64,000 nucleotides of DNA from Ephydatia muelleri (Eukaryota; Porifera; Demospongiae; Spongillida; Spongillidae). The DNA lies in contig JABACO010000004.1 of the NCBI GenBank assembly GCA_013339895.1, positions 1,848,223 through 1,912,222 on the forward strand, written 5' to 3'. Below the pieces are notes generated by a model, which searched no databases, was not told the DNA's origin, and worked only from the letters and a program-made list of their open reading frames with translations. Below are positions 11,480 through 20,992 of this stretch, piece after piece. The number at the start of each line of letters is the position of its first letter. Within the stretch, counting starts at the first letter, position 1. Both the position numbers and the translations under genes were made by a program.

Positions 11480-11709
11480 TTTTAGCGATAACATGTACCT
11501 TCACGTGCCCGGTAATTACATTATTGGTACAAAGGACACGTTCTAGTTATGAGATTAACGATTGTGACTGTGTGTGTTTTTGTAGACATGTCACTGTGGA
11601 GCAGGACCCGGATACGATTCACAGAACGCCATATTTGGCCGCTTAAAATCGGCTGGCCGGTCAAAAATTGAGCAGTCTACGCCCTTTTATACCGCCTCTT
11701 CTCCTTTAA

Positions 11710-11910
11710 GGTCATCGTGCTGTGAATATCTCTTCCGGTCTGTCCGATGAGATACAGGAATATACTGCATTTCTCCTTCTCTGACGTATCTGGTATGCTC
11801 AAATTTAAGTAGAGCTCCATGGTTTGTCTCCATCGCCTCCATTTTTCTGCCAGAGTCACGCTATCAGTAATTGTGAAATCCATTTCGCCCGGTGGTTTCA
11901 GTTGCTCCAT
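11710..11910 (-). pseudogene. gag N-terminal part
   Basis: An open minus-strand frame starts at ATG 11910 (MEQLKPPGEMDF) and includes KWRRWRQTMELYLNL and FLYLIGQTGRDI, a typical Gypsy-type Gag start. It lies 11 bases downstream (minus sense) of the primer-binding site. It stops making Gag sense at MTL, exactly where the TTAA element begins, and continues in the gag C-terminal part at 8584. Confidence 0.8.
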
Positions 11911-11920
11911 TGTGAACACA

Positions 11921-11934
11921 CACTTCTGACACCA
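11921..11934 (-). other. Putative primer-binding site
   Basis: TGGTGTCAGAAGTG on the minus strand begins with TGG, as expected for pairing with a tRNA 3' CCA end, and sits between the 5' LTR and gag. The complementary tRNA was not identified. Confidence 0.6.
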
Positions 11935-11944
11935 TATAGTATAA

Positions 11945-12069
11945 GCAATACGAAGCTATAAGATCGAATGCTAAGATGATTGCAATGGATACAAGCACAG
12001 CAGTCAAACGCACACGCACTCAGTTCAATAATCACTAGATTCTATCACGTGATGCTGTCTGATTGACTA
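11945..12069 (-). repeat. 5' LTR of the Ty3-type element
   Basis: About 125 bp, sharing its sequence order with the 3' LTR but with small indels (for example extra bases before ATAATCACTAG). The many differences from the 3' copy imply an old insertion or unequal decay. Confidence 0.75.
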
Positions 12070-12079
12070 TTACTATTAC

Positions 12080-12339
12080 ATGTGGGACAGTTTCCGTGAC
12101 AATTGCCCCACGGTTAAAATGTTATAAAAATGCATCGCGTTTGAATCGCTATAACTTCCCAACGGATAACGCTATCGACTTCCTGTTTTCAGCACTTCAT
12201 ACTACACCATTGCACTACGAAGTGTTGAAAATAGGAAGTCGATAGCGTTATCCGTTGGGAAGTTATAGTGATTCAAACGCGATGCATTTTTATAACATTT
12301 TAACCGTGGGGCAATTTTCGCGGAAACTGTTCCATGTGG
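12080..12339. repeat. Fold-back element, family GGGACAGTTTCCG, copy 1
   Basis: Two arms of roughly 105-130 bp are near-perfect reverse complements around a short centre near 12207. Examples are GCATCGCGTTTGAATCGCTA with its complement near 12270 and GGAAGTCGATAGCGTTATCC with its partner. The ends carry GGGACAGTTTCCG and CGGAAACTGTTCC, with TTA next to both sides as a possible 3-bp target duplication. No gene is present. It resembles a non-autonomous fold-back/MITE. A related longer copy lies at 35051-35867. Confidence 0.88.
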
Positions 12340-12421
12340 TTAATAGCGCTAATTTATAGCATCTGTCTTTTGTTTATGGCGATGTAGAAGCATAACATTA
12401 TGATGGAGGTTTTAAGCCTTC

Positions 12422-12971
12422 GGGTCATTCCAACTCTTGTGAGCAAGAGTTGTGACTCACGTCTTCCGATTTTGCTCTAACTTCTCATATATGTTGGTCT
12501 TGATATGAAAGTGACTTGTACCATTTATTGAGTTAATAACGTTAATGGTTTACGAAATATACGCCACTGAATAATTAATTTTTTCGTAAAAGTTGCAACT
12601 TGGCACACTCATATCTTGGCTGCTATACAATTGGCAGCAGGGTTTTTGGCATCGAATTGAAGGCCATGATGAGTAGAACTGATCTAGGGCGATTATTTTG
12701 GGGAGTGAGTAAAGGGTTAAATTTCTAGCTTCATCAAAGTACCTTTTTAAAAAATAGAAGTGTCTACCACGTGAAATACAAGTTTTTTGTTTTATACAAC
12801 TAAAGGGACTATCAATGTCTATAAGCTTCAGAAAAAAAAAGTTTGTATATTGATTACCTCTGAGAACCACACGAGATTTTACCAGAGGGCGCCATTTTTG
12901 TCTCATCAAAATTCACTTTTGTTTACATACGTTGCAAGTGGTGTTATGTAAACGTCTTACCACAGCTACCC
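12422..12971 (+). repeat. Left 550-bp terminal inverted repeat
   Basis: Pairs with 17787-18336. A 119-codon open frame on its minus strand is mirrored on the plus strand of the other arm. The two differ at only a handful of positions, so either this frame is used or the arms have been homogenised. Confidence 0.9.
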
Positions 12972-13058
12972 GCGTGTGGTTTTATCAAACAGCATGAATC
13001 AGCAGTTTGTGTTTCCTTATTTGGGCAAAAGCACGTGCTGTTTATTCTAAACGAAGTC

Positions 13059-15461
13059 ATGTCGCTCGATCGCCACAAGTACTGTAGTGACCCATTCAAG
13101 AAGCATCGGCGCCGCATATATTCAAATCTTCGAGTTGCATCAGAGAAACTTATGGCAGAATATCCATCTCTGTCTTTGCGAAGTGGAGATTTGCTGTGTG
13201 TAAACTGCCTAATAGCTGTTAAAAAGCATTGTTCTGAAGCAGCATCTGAAGATGCAGGGCCTAGCGGTCTTTCCTCCCAGGAATGTGCTCTGCCAACTTA
13301 TTCCTCCACGCAAGATAGCGACAGTTCAAGTGACAGCGATTCACCTGCCGGTAGTCCTGCATTACACAAGATAAACAAGATGCTTTCCTCGCAAGAGGTC
13401 TCTCCAATCAGAAAGAGATATATCCATAGTCAAAGGTATGTACAAGAAAAGTGTAGAAGATTAATGGAAGTAGTTGAAGAGAACATACAACTTGCTACTG
13501 GGGCTAGACCTGACGCTCTGCATGCAGATCACGGTGCAGAAATTATACAACAGCTGAAGGAGAAATTTGCTTTGACAAAATCTAGGAGTGAAATGATAAG
13601 AATTTTAACAGTACTGCCAAAAAGTTGGTCTGTAGCACGAATTTGTGAAGAGTTTGGTGTCACCATTTACATGGCAAGGTTAGCCAAAAAGATTGTAAAA
13701 GACAAAGGGGTAATGTCTAGTCCCAACTCTAAGGCTGGAAAACCACTATGTGAAGAAACTGTTAAACTAGTGAAAGCCTTTTACCACCACGATGACATCA
13801 GCCGGGTGATGCCTGGGATAAAGGATTTTCTATCAGTAAGAAATGATGAAGGAGAGAAAGAGCACAAGCAGAAAAGGCTAGTGCTGTGCAATCTCAAAGA
13901 AGCTTACCATCAATTCAAACAACAGCATCCAGATATCAAGGTTGGATTCTCTAAATTTGCTGAACTGCGACCCAAAGAATGTGTCTTGGCAGGAGCCACA
14001 GGTACTCACTCAGTATGTGTGTGTACAATTCATCAGAATGTTAAGCTGATGATGGAAGGTGGTAGACTAGCGGCACTAACCAATGGATGGTTTACTGACT
14101 ACAAAGATTGCTTGGCAGCCATACAGTGTGAATCACCAGAATATGATTGTGCAGTTGGAAAATGCGCAGAATGCCCAGGAGCAGAGTTACTGCGAGAGGA
14201 GCTTGAAGCAGTCATGGAAGAGAATGGTGTAGAAACTGTTCATTACAACCAGTGGACAAACACTGATCGTGCCAACCTTGAGACCCGTATTGTACCAGTT
14301 GAAGAGTTTCTGGATGTGTTCATGGCTGCATTGAAAAAATTGCAATTGCACGATTTTATAGCAAAGAATCAAGCCAAGTTTCTAGCATATAAAAAGGAAA
14401 ATCTCACATCTGGGGAGTTTATTGTCATTGCAGATTTTTCAGAGAACTACAGTTTTGTAGTTCAAGATGAGGTTCAATCTTTTCATTGGAACAATTTACA
14501 GGCAACTGTTCATCCTTTCCTGAGCTACTATAAGAACACAGATGGGAAACTAGATAGTGTTTGCTTCTGCATCATTTCAGAGAACAAGGAGCATGACACG
14601 ATAGCGGTACACCTGTTCCAGCGCAAGTTAGTTTCATTTCTAACAGAGCATTTTGGAACAAAACCAAGAAAAATCATGTACATGTCAGATGGTTGTGCAG
14701 GTCAATACAAGAACTGCTATAACTTTACAAATTTGTGCCATCATGAGAAAGATTTTGGAGTCCCAGCAGAGTGGCATTTCTTTGCTACTTCTCATGGCAA
14801 GTCACCAGCAGATGGTATAGCAGGGACTGTGAAAAGGACTGCAGCAAAAGCAAGTCTTCAACGTCCATATGAAGACCAGATCTTAACACCAATAAAATTA
14901 TATGAATTCGTTTCACAAAATATCAAAGGCATACATTTTGCATATTCAACTTTGAAAGACCACGAAGAGGAGGCAAAGATTCTGGTTGAGAGGTTCAAGT
15001 ATAGTAGAACTGTCCCTGGAACACGTTCATATCACAGTTTTGTACCGATTTCAATATCCTCCGTAGATGTCATGCCATATTCCCTTGGTATGATGAAAAG
15101 AACTGAAAGAGTCACTTCAGCAAACGTCACTGAGGAGGCTCTATCACTTTCAACCCTGAAAGGATATGTTACTGTAGCATATGAAGACAGTTGTTGGCTC
15201 GGTTATGTGATGAAAGTAGATGTCAATGCTCGACTTGTTGAAGTAAACTTTCTGCATCCTAAGCTACCTGCACAGTCATATGTTTACCCTAGCCATCAGG
15301 ACATCCTGGAGGTTGATCCAACAGACATTCTTACCCTAGTAAATCCATCTACAGCAACTGGACGTACATACTCTTTAACAGCAAATGAAATTGCCAAAGC
15401 AATTAAGGGACTTGAAGCCAGACAATTCCTGAGTACTACCATACAAGCTTGTAAGTTATAG
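13059..15461 (+). CDS. DDE-type transposase, 800 codons, open
   Basis: One uninterrupted frame from ATG 13059 to TAG 15461. I chose this ATG because an upstream GTG at 13035 in the same frame is not a likely eukaryotic start. The N-terminus has a Cys-containing segment (HKYCSDPFKKHRRR ... LLCVNC), then an acidic Ser-rich linker and a predicted helical DNA-binding region (SVARICEEFGVTIYMAR). The second half holds likely catalytic motifs: ADFSENYSF (Asp about 459), MSDGCAGQYKN (Asp about 544) and ATSHGKSPADGIAGTVKR (Asp about 585), with nearby Cys/His residues. The same architecture occurs in uncharacterised invertebrate proteins that I take to be transposases. There are no frameshifts, so this copy may be young or active. 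Confidence 0.85.
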   Translation: MSLDRHKYCSDPFKKHRRRIYSNLRVASEKLMAEYPSLSLRSGDLLCVNCLIAVKKHCSEAASEDAGPSGLSSQECALPTYSSTQDSDSSSDSDSPAGSPALHKINKMLSSQEVSPIRKRYIHSQRYVQEKCRRLMEVVEENIQLATGARPDALHADHGAEIIQQLKEKFALTKSRSEMIRILTVLPKSWSVARICEEFGVTIYMARLAKKIVKDKGVMSSPNSKAGKPLCEETVKLVKAFYHHDDISRVMPGIKDFLSVRNDEGEKEHKQKRLVLCNLKEAYHQFKQQHPDIKVGFSKFAELRPKECVLAGATGTHSVCVCTIHQNVKLMMEGGRLAALTNGWFTDYKDCLAAIQCESPEYDCAVGKCAECPGAELLREELEAVMEENGVETVHYNQWTNTDRANLETRIVPVEEFLDVFMAALKKLQLHDFIAKNQAKFLAYKKENLTSGEFIVIADFSENYSFVVQDEVQSFHWNNLQATVHPFLSYYKNTDGKLDSVCFCIISENKEHDTIAVHLFQRKLVSFLTEHFGTKPRKIMYMSDGCAGQYKNCYNFTNLCHHEKDFGVPAEWHFFATSHGKSPADGIAGTVKRTAAKASLQRPYEDQILTPIKLYEFVSQNIKGIHFAYSTLKDHEEEAKILVERFKYSRTVPGTRSYHSFVPISISSVDVMPYSLGMMKRTERVTSANVTEEALSLSTLKGYVTVAYEDSCWLGYVMKVDVNARLVEVNFLHPKLPAQSYVYPSHQDILEVDPTDILTLVNPSTATGRTYSLTANEIAKAIKGLEARQFLSTTIQACKL

Positions 15462-15599
15462 CTATATGCATGAACCATGACTACATAACATGTAGCATGC
15501 AACAGCTTCTATTGAGCTCCACAAACTAACATAGACATGCATGTAGATATGACAATGTGTAGAGCACCATTTGGTACATAGACATGTTTACTGTTCACG

Positions 15600-15875
15600 A
15601 TCAGTCGGTAGTTGCTCAGATAGTCACACCCTCCTGAGTGTGACTATGCTTGGTGCACCCGTGAAGAAAGTCAATTTTTGCTAACGTGTATCCACACGAA
15701 CAAAGTCGGTTGTTGCTCAGATAGCCACACTCTCATGAGTGTGACTATGCTTGGTGCACCCGTGAAGAAAGTCAATTTGTATCCACACGAACAAAGTCGG
15801 TTGTTGCTCAGATAGCCACACTCTCATGAGTGTGGCTATGCTTGGTGCACCCGTGAAGAAAGTCGGCTGTCGCTC
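15600..15875 (+). repeat. Three-copy tandem repeat with hairpin core
   Basis: Three copies of a block that begins TCGGTTGTTGCTCAGATAG and ends GCACCCGTGAAGAAAGTC, with spacings of about 103 and 89 bp. Each contains a self-complementary core of the type CACACTCTCATGAGTGTG. It lies between the transposase stop and the 3' end of the opposing gene, where it could act in 3'-end formation or as subterminal protein-binding sites. Confidence 0.85.
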
Positions 15876-16180
15876 ACCATATGTACTGTGTATTTCTACA
15901 TTGTGTTTACTAAATTGACATATTGCGTGTAGACTCATGTACAAAAAGTTCTTATTAGAACTCGTTTGCCAGGATGCCCTCGTCATCAATGGAGGCAACT
16001 TTCTGGCAAACGTTACTTTTACAAAAGAAGCACCAGTGCTAAATATGTTTTAATATAGTAAAGTGGGACACGAAATCACAGAACAAAACATTTTTCAATG
16101 AAAAAGCAATTTTCTTTAGTGCATCAAATGCTTGCAGTACAGACCATACTACACATGCAAGACACAAATGATGCCCAAGT

Positions 16181-17691
16181 TCAATTGTGCAATCTGTCCC
16201 AGATTGATTGATGTAAGGTCATGGGCCAATGTAATGCTGGACGAGTGGGCAATTGATGTGTTGAACCAGTCCAATGCGGGGGCCAATCCGAAGCTGGACC
16301 ATGTGAACAATATGCTGCTGGACCAGAGGCGAAATACGGAACTGGACCTGGGTGCCAATATGCAACTGCTCCACGTGGACAATAGGGTTCAAGTAGAGTA
16401 GGCCCATGAGGTGTGACTTGTGAAGTCACAATGCTACAACATGTAGGTGGCTGTGACCCGGACTGGTGTGGTGACCTGGACCGGTGTGGTGACCTGGACC
16501 GGTGTGGTGACCTGGACCGGTGTGGTGACCTGGACCGGTGTGGTGACCTGGACCTGTGTGGTGACCTGGACCGGTGTGGTGACCTGGACCTGTGTGGTGA
16601 CCTGGACCGGTGTGGTGACCTGGACCGTTGTGGTGACCTGGACCGTTGTGGTGACCTGGACCGGAGTGGTGACCTGGACTGGTGTGACCGTGGTGACCTG
16701 GACCGTTGTGGTGACCTGGACTGTTGTGGTGACCTGGACTGGTGTGGTGACCGTGGTGACCTGGACCGTTGTGGTGACCTGGACCGTTGTGGTGACCGTG
16801 GTGACCTGGACCGTTGTGGTGACCTGGACTGTTGTGGTGACCGTGGTGACCTGGACCGTTGTGGTGACCTGGACTGTTGTGGTGACCTGGACTGGTGTGG
16901 TGACTGTGGTGACCTGGACCGTTGTGGTGACCGTGACTTGGACCTGTGTGACCTGGACCTATGTGGAGGAGGTGAACGTGTTTGTGAGTGGTCTGATGAA
17001 TGAGAGCTGCTGCATGATGGTGACTCAGAGCGGGAATGTGAAAAAAAGTTTGAAGAAAAGTTGCGAGACGGAACTGAAGCGTAGCGAGGGGGGCGTGGAT
17101 TACATCGAGGGCCTGAATATAGTGCTGTGAAGGAGCGCTGGGTCCATACTTGTGTTCTTATTCTTCTCCGAGTCTGGGATGAAGGCGGCGAGTCGAGAAG
17201 CTGCACTATTCCATGACATGCCGTATGTGGAAGCATCGGGAGTACATCAGGAGCGACGTGCACTGGCAGTATATCGGTAGAGGGTGGCGGCAGATCGGTA
17301 GAGGGTCGCGGTACATCGGTAGAGGGTTGCGGTACATCGGTAGAAGGTCGCGGTACATCGGCAGAGGGTCGCGGTAAATCGGCAGAAGGTCGCGGTACAT
17401 CGGCAGAGGGTCGCGGTAAATCGGTAGACAACCCGCCACCCTCTACTGATGGACCGCCACCCTCTACTGATGTATCGCCACGTGCACCCTCGCCACCCTC
17501 TAACGATGTACCGCTACCCTCTGCCGATGTACCGCTACCCTCTGCCGATGTACCGCTACCCTCTGCCGATGTACCGCTACCCTCTGCCGATGTACCGCTA
17601 CCCTGCTGATGTTTGCTACAAAACAAAATGAAACAACCTTCATTTCAAATCAGTATAAAAGAGCTTGAATTTACCTTAGCCACGTTCCCAT
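16181..17691 (-). CDS. RS-repeat protein gene on the opposite strand
   Basis: On the minus strand a 17-base first exon (17691-17675, ATG GGA ACG TGG CTA AG, followed by GTAAAT) joins in phase to a long second exon (17615-16181) after a TTTTGTTTTGTAG acceptor. The second exon would encode about 478 residues. These are short GSGTSAE repeats, DVPRPSTD repeats, a central segment with GIVQLLDSPPSS and RRIRTQVWTQR, then about 25 tandem SRSPHR/SRSPQR repeats, and a Trp/Pro/His-rich tail. RS repeats are typical of splicing-related proteins, but here they come from an 18-bp satellite, so expression and function are uncertain. It runs against the transposase and sits inside the same inverted repeats, so it belongs to the element. 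Confidence 0.6.
16455..16985 (+). repeat. 18-bp satellite coding RS repeats
   Basis: About 27 units of the type TGTGGTGACCTGGACCGG, with occasional short 9-bp units. All length changes are multiples of three, so both the minus-strand RS frame and two plus-strand frames stay open. Confidence 0.9.
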
Positions 17692-17786
17692 CGAAAGAGA
17701 TCAGTTGTACTAATAAATCATGCGCGCGCATTGCAATCAAACTAAACACTAACTGTGCTATTAATAATGGTTGTGGTGACAGCGTG

Positions 17787-18336
17787 GGGTAGCTGTGGTA
17801 AGACGTTTACATAACACCACTTGCAACGTATGTAAACAAAAGTGAATTTTGATGAGACAAAAATGGCGCCCTCTGGTAAAATCTCTTGTGGTTCTCAGAG
17901 GCAATCAATATACAAACTTTTTTTTTCTGAAGCGTATAGACATTGATAGACCCTTCAGTTGTGTTAAAATAAAAACTTGTATTTCACGTGGTAGACACTT
18001 CTATTTTTTAAAAAGGTACTTTGATGAAGCTAGAAATTTAACCCTTTACTCACTCCCCAAAATAATCGCCCTAGATCAGTTCTACTCATCATGGCCTTCA
18101 ATTCGATGCCAAAAACCCTGCTGCCAATTGTATAGCAGCCAAGATATGAGTGTGCCAAGTTGCAACTTTTACGAAAAAATTAATTATTCAGTGGCGTATA
18201 TTTCGTAAACCATTAACGTTATTAACTCAATAAATGGTACAAGTCACTTTCATATCAAGACCAACATATATGAGAAGTTAGAGCAAAATTGGAAGACGTG
18301 AGTCACAACTCTTGCTCACAAGAGTTGGAATGACCC
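17787..18336 (-). repeat. Right 550-bp terminal inverted repeat
   Basis: Reverse complement of 12422-12971, ending GGAATGACCC followed by CTTC. Confidence 0.9.
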
Positions 18337-20947
18337 CTTCTCGATGTAGAAAAGGACCTTTCAGCCCTTGGAAAATATTTTCAACAATTTGGCTACCTCT
18401 GAAAAGATGCCAACAGTCAGAGGGAGTGTGTTCACAATATCTATGAGTGTCCTAACGTTAGTGACACTCTTCAAGCTGGAAAATGCGAGTGATGTTTGTC
18501 TCATTTCAGCTACAAGATCCACTAGCATGTTCATCTGCCAAACCAACTTTTCCCCATCAATGTCTCTCTTGTAGAATTCGAGCAGAGTTGATGCTGTACT
18601 TGAATGCGAGCGCATCCTGAATTTGGAAATGCATTTGAAATGAAAGAGACAAGTGATGCAGAAGTGTTAGTTGACTCTGAACTAGGTCTGATACAGATAC
18701 ATGTAGGAAAACTCATCTAAAGGTGCCATGGCAATGGTTGGCGCATCTGTGCTGGATGGTACACGATCCGTGGAAATCTCAGATCTGGTCACACACGACT
18801 TCTTTCCAAAAAAAAAGTCAGCTATGGAGTTATTGCGACGCTTCATGCTCAAACGTTGGGCAATTTAGTTACTATTATCACATCACGGAAAAACTACTGT
18901 GCATAAATTAGTTATGCAAAATGTGTGGGGTGGGGGGCAGATACTTCTCTCCCCCCCCCCCCCCCCCCACCTTGAAATATCGGGGGGGGGGAGGGGGGTG
19001 GAGAACCCTCCCATGCCCGCCCTGTTTTGATGCATATGCTAGATAGTAACCATTGAAGCACACGTGAATGCAGGGAAGAACTATTTTTCTTCCACATCTT
19101 TACCAAGCCAGTATCTGGGTTGCCTATGCAAAGTTTCACTGAACTAAAGAACCCAATAACCATTTACACATCCTCCGCATTCTAGGTGAGTATGGAAGAT
19201 ATTCTTTTCAATGCAATAATACCTATCCATTCAGTTTCAGCTGTTCGTTGAAAGTCAATGACACAGTGACACCAGGTTTGCCATCGTGCAAAACTGCAAA
19301 TATTCTCTCACTATGGAGCATAGACAACCGGTGTGAAAGTGAAGTGATAGATGCACAGCCCTTCACAAATGTGGATAGGAGAAATTACACTGTAACTGGA
19401 GATGCATCGCTTCAGTCTGAGTATGTCTCTGTGTTAGACAAGCAGACAAATGTAACCCATGAGACACCTGCACAGACACAAAGCAACGTGGGATGGAGAC
19501 CATCAGGGTCCTAGGCTGCTGCTTGTGCTGGTCTGTGTTCTTCCAATTGATCCCCCCATGCCTGAAAAAAATAAGATTATTTATAAGAATAACTTTAGGT
19601 GCCACTTTCAAGCGCTATAGTAGCCGCACTTGAAGACATGCCCTGTGTACCAAAGCAGTGTTATTGAGACAAGCATCCTAAGGAAGGTCTTGCTGTGCAA
19701 TGGACAACGAAACTTTTCGGCTTAAATAATCGGTTACTTGTGCAAAAAAGTTACCATCCTTTCACTAGTATCAAGTGGAGAAACAAGAGCTATGAATTAG
19801 GCTAATGTAAAAAGTATGCATTGGTCGAATTGTTGATCGCATTGCTGGAACGTTTTAGCTTAGTGTTTAAGAGATGCAAGAGAAAATCCAATCACCCCTT
19901 TTCACAAATTCCGAGGTGTGATTATCACTACCTCGGATGTCCCACGCATAGGTATAGCGCATGTGATCCACTTCCAATCCCCTTACTGCGTTATCTCTGA
20001 TCATACCATTTGTAAGCCGTGCATGGATCATGGGTGTGATATTCTCAAACCATACGCTCTCTGAGACGACACATAGTAACCTCTTGCGCGACACGAAATA
20101 CCATCTACATGCTGGGTGTGCTTTCAAGGTCACATGTGGTCATAGGTAATTAATGGGTGCAAATTTCGCTGATTTATTTGGTATGCATACATAACGTGGC
20201 ATGTATATGCACTGTGATTAGCAGTGGGAGGAAGGAGGGGAGGAAAACATGACTGGTGTGCCATATCAGCACATGAAGAAGTACTGTTGATGCGGCCACA
20301 TGTTTCTGGGGACATCAGAGGACTGAATTGAGATAAAATAAAGACCATAAAATGGATGACTAGCTCTTGAAGCATGGTTGTGAGTCTGCTATGGAAATGT
20401 TTGACTAAGCTAATCACTGTTTAGTATTATAGTTAATAATTTAAGCTGCACACATGTGGTTACGAATAGATATTTTCTCTTGTAATGGACATTACCTTAA
20501 ATGTCACACTCATCATGATGAATTATTTTTATATTTGTAATGTTATAGTCTCTCTTTTATTAGCTAGGAATGTCTAGTAGCCACATAACAGAATTGGCTT
20601 TACCACAGACTGGAAGTAGTTACATTTTAGTGTCAAAGGGTTGTGAAGGGACCACCCTACATGGAGGGGCGTGCACTTAACAGCAGATACAGGATGCCTA
20701 CCCACGTGGAAATAATTATGGTAAATTGCGATACAATCGAGGATTTATCGTAGTATTGATGACGCTAGTGACCATTTGTGTAGTATCGTGTATTAATTCT
20801 TACAGCAATTTCCACTACTACTATAAATAGTATTAAAAAATCACGACTTACCATGTTGGTAGGCATGCATAACCCTGCTTGAGCAAACCTCATGTCAGGT
20901 GTCCCTGACAGGTTAAATCAATACATTACCACTTATGTGCCTACAGT
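18337..20947 (+). repeat. Duplicon upstream of TRIM copy A
   Basis: This 2.6-kb block is repeated, in the same order and orientation, at about 50240-53690, and partly at 47300-47450 and 49090-49520. It has C and G homopolymer tracts (18951-18968 is 18 C). The 53-kb copy has an extra segment of about 0.85 kb at 52085-52930. Apart from the hAT-like remnant at 18361-18615 I see no gene in it. Near its end it reads AGCCACATAACAGAATTGGC and GTTAAATCAATACATTACCAC, shared by both copies just before the TRIM genes. Confidence 0.85.
18361..18615 (-). pseudogene. hAT-like transposase C-terminal scrap
   Basis: The minus-strand frame reads LLEFYKRDIDGEKLVWQM, then NVRTLIDIVNTLPLT and IFSEVAKLLKIF, the pattern that precedes the dimerisation region in hAT/ZMYM-type transposases (DUF4371 group). 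The same scrap occurs on the minus strand at 50262-50450 and more damaged near 47340-47450 and 49140-49380. It is part of the duplicon, not an independent gene. Confidence 0.55.
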
Positions 20948-20992
20948 ATTGTTGGACTAGACCAGGAGGGAGCCAGACAGCTGCATAACACC

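Larger units (their letters stand above)
8589..11705 (-). mobile_element. TTAA-flanked DNA transposon nested in gag
   Basis: The outer 8 bp are perfect inverted repeats (AGGAGAAG at 8589-8596, CTTCTCCT at 11698-11705), flanked on both sides by TTAA (8585-8588 and 11706-11709). Removing 3117 bp plus one TTAA rejoins gag in frame, which proves insertion. Inside each end lies an imperfect second repeat with a TATA-like box: TATAAAAGGTGCTAGACTGC near 8651 and, reverse-complemented, TATAAAAGGGCGTAGACTGC near 11690. The left end has about 50 extra bases between the two blocks. A TTAA target is used by piggyBac and by Sola3-type elements. The AGGAG terminus does not match the piggyBac termini I know, so the superfamily is open. 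Confidence 0.85.
5376..12069 (-). mobile_element. Ty3/Gypsy-type LTR retrotransposon, defective
   Basis: Read on the minus strand the order is LTR, primer-binding site, gag start, gag end, reverse transcriptase, RNase H, integrase, polypurine tract, LTR. The two end repeats share an alignable core of roughly 100-125 bp. Gag is cut by a 3117-bp transposon, the protease region is missing between the gag end (about 8117) and the reverse transcriptase start (about 8100), and pol is broken by several frameshifts. The copy is not functional. Short LTRs and the order RT-RNase H-integrase put it in the Ty3/Gypsy group. Confidence 0.88.
12422..18336 (+). mobile_element. 5.9-kb DNA transposon with 550-bp TIRs (Sola-like?)
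   Basis: Arms of about 550 bp (12422-12971 and 17787-18336) are reverse complements with only a few differences. The ends read GGGTCATTCCAACTC and GAGTTGGAATGACCC, and both flanks are CTTC (12418-12421 and 18337-18340), a 4-bp target duplication. The uninterrupted target AAGCCTTCTCGATG survives in related copies at 47,300 and 49,097, which confirms the insertion. It contains a plus-strand transposase gene, a hairpin-bearing tandem repeat and an opposed RS-rich gene. The 4-bp duplication and the DDE-like protein would fit Sola-type elements; that class call is inference. Confidence 0.88.

Noticed and set aside
12550..12909. Independent gene in the left TIR arm
   Set aside because: Identical arm on the other side makes it part of the terminal repeat; kept only as a finding, not a gene.
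15600..15875. CRISPR-like array
   Set aside because: Only three long copies with unequal spacing in a eukaryotic transposon; no short repeat/spacer pattern.
16413..17130. Plus-strand frames of 196 and 227 codons over the GTGACCTGGACC satellite
   Set aside because: They are frame shadows of the same satellite; only the minus-strand frame has a first exon with matching splice phase.
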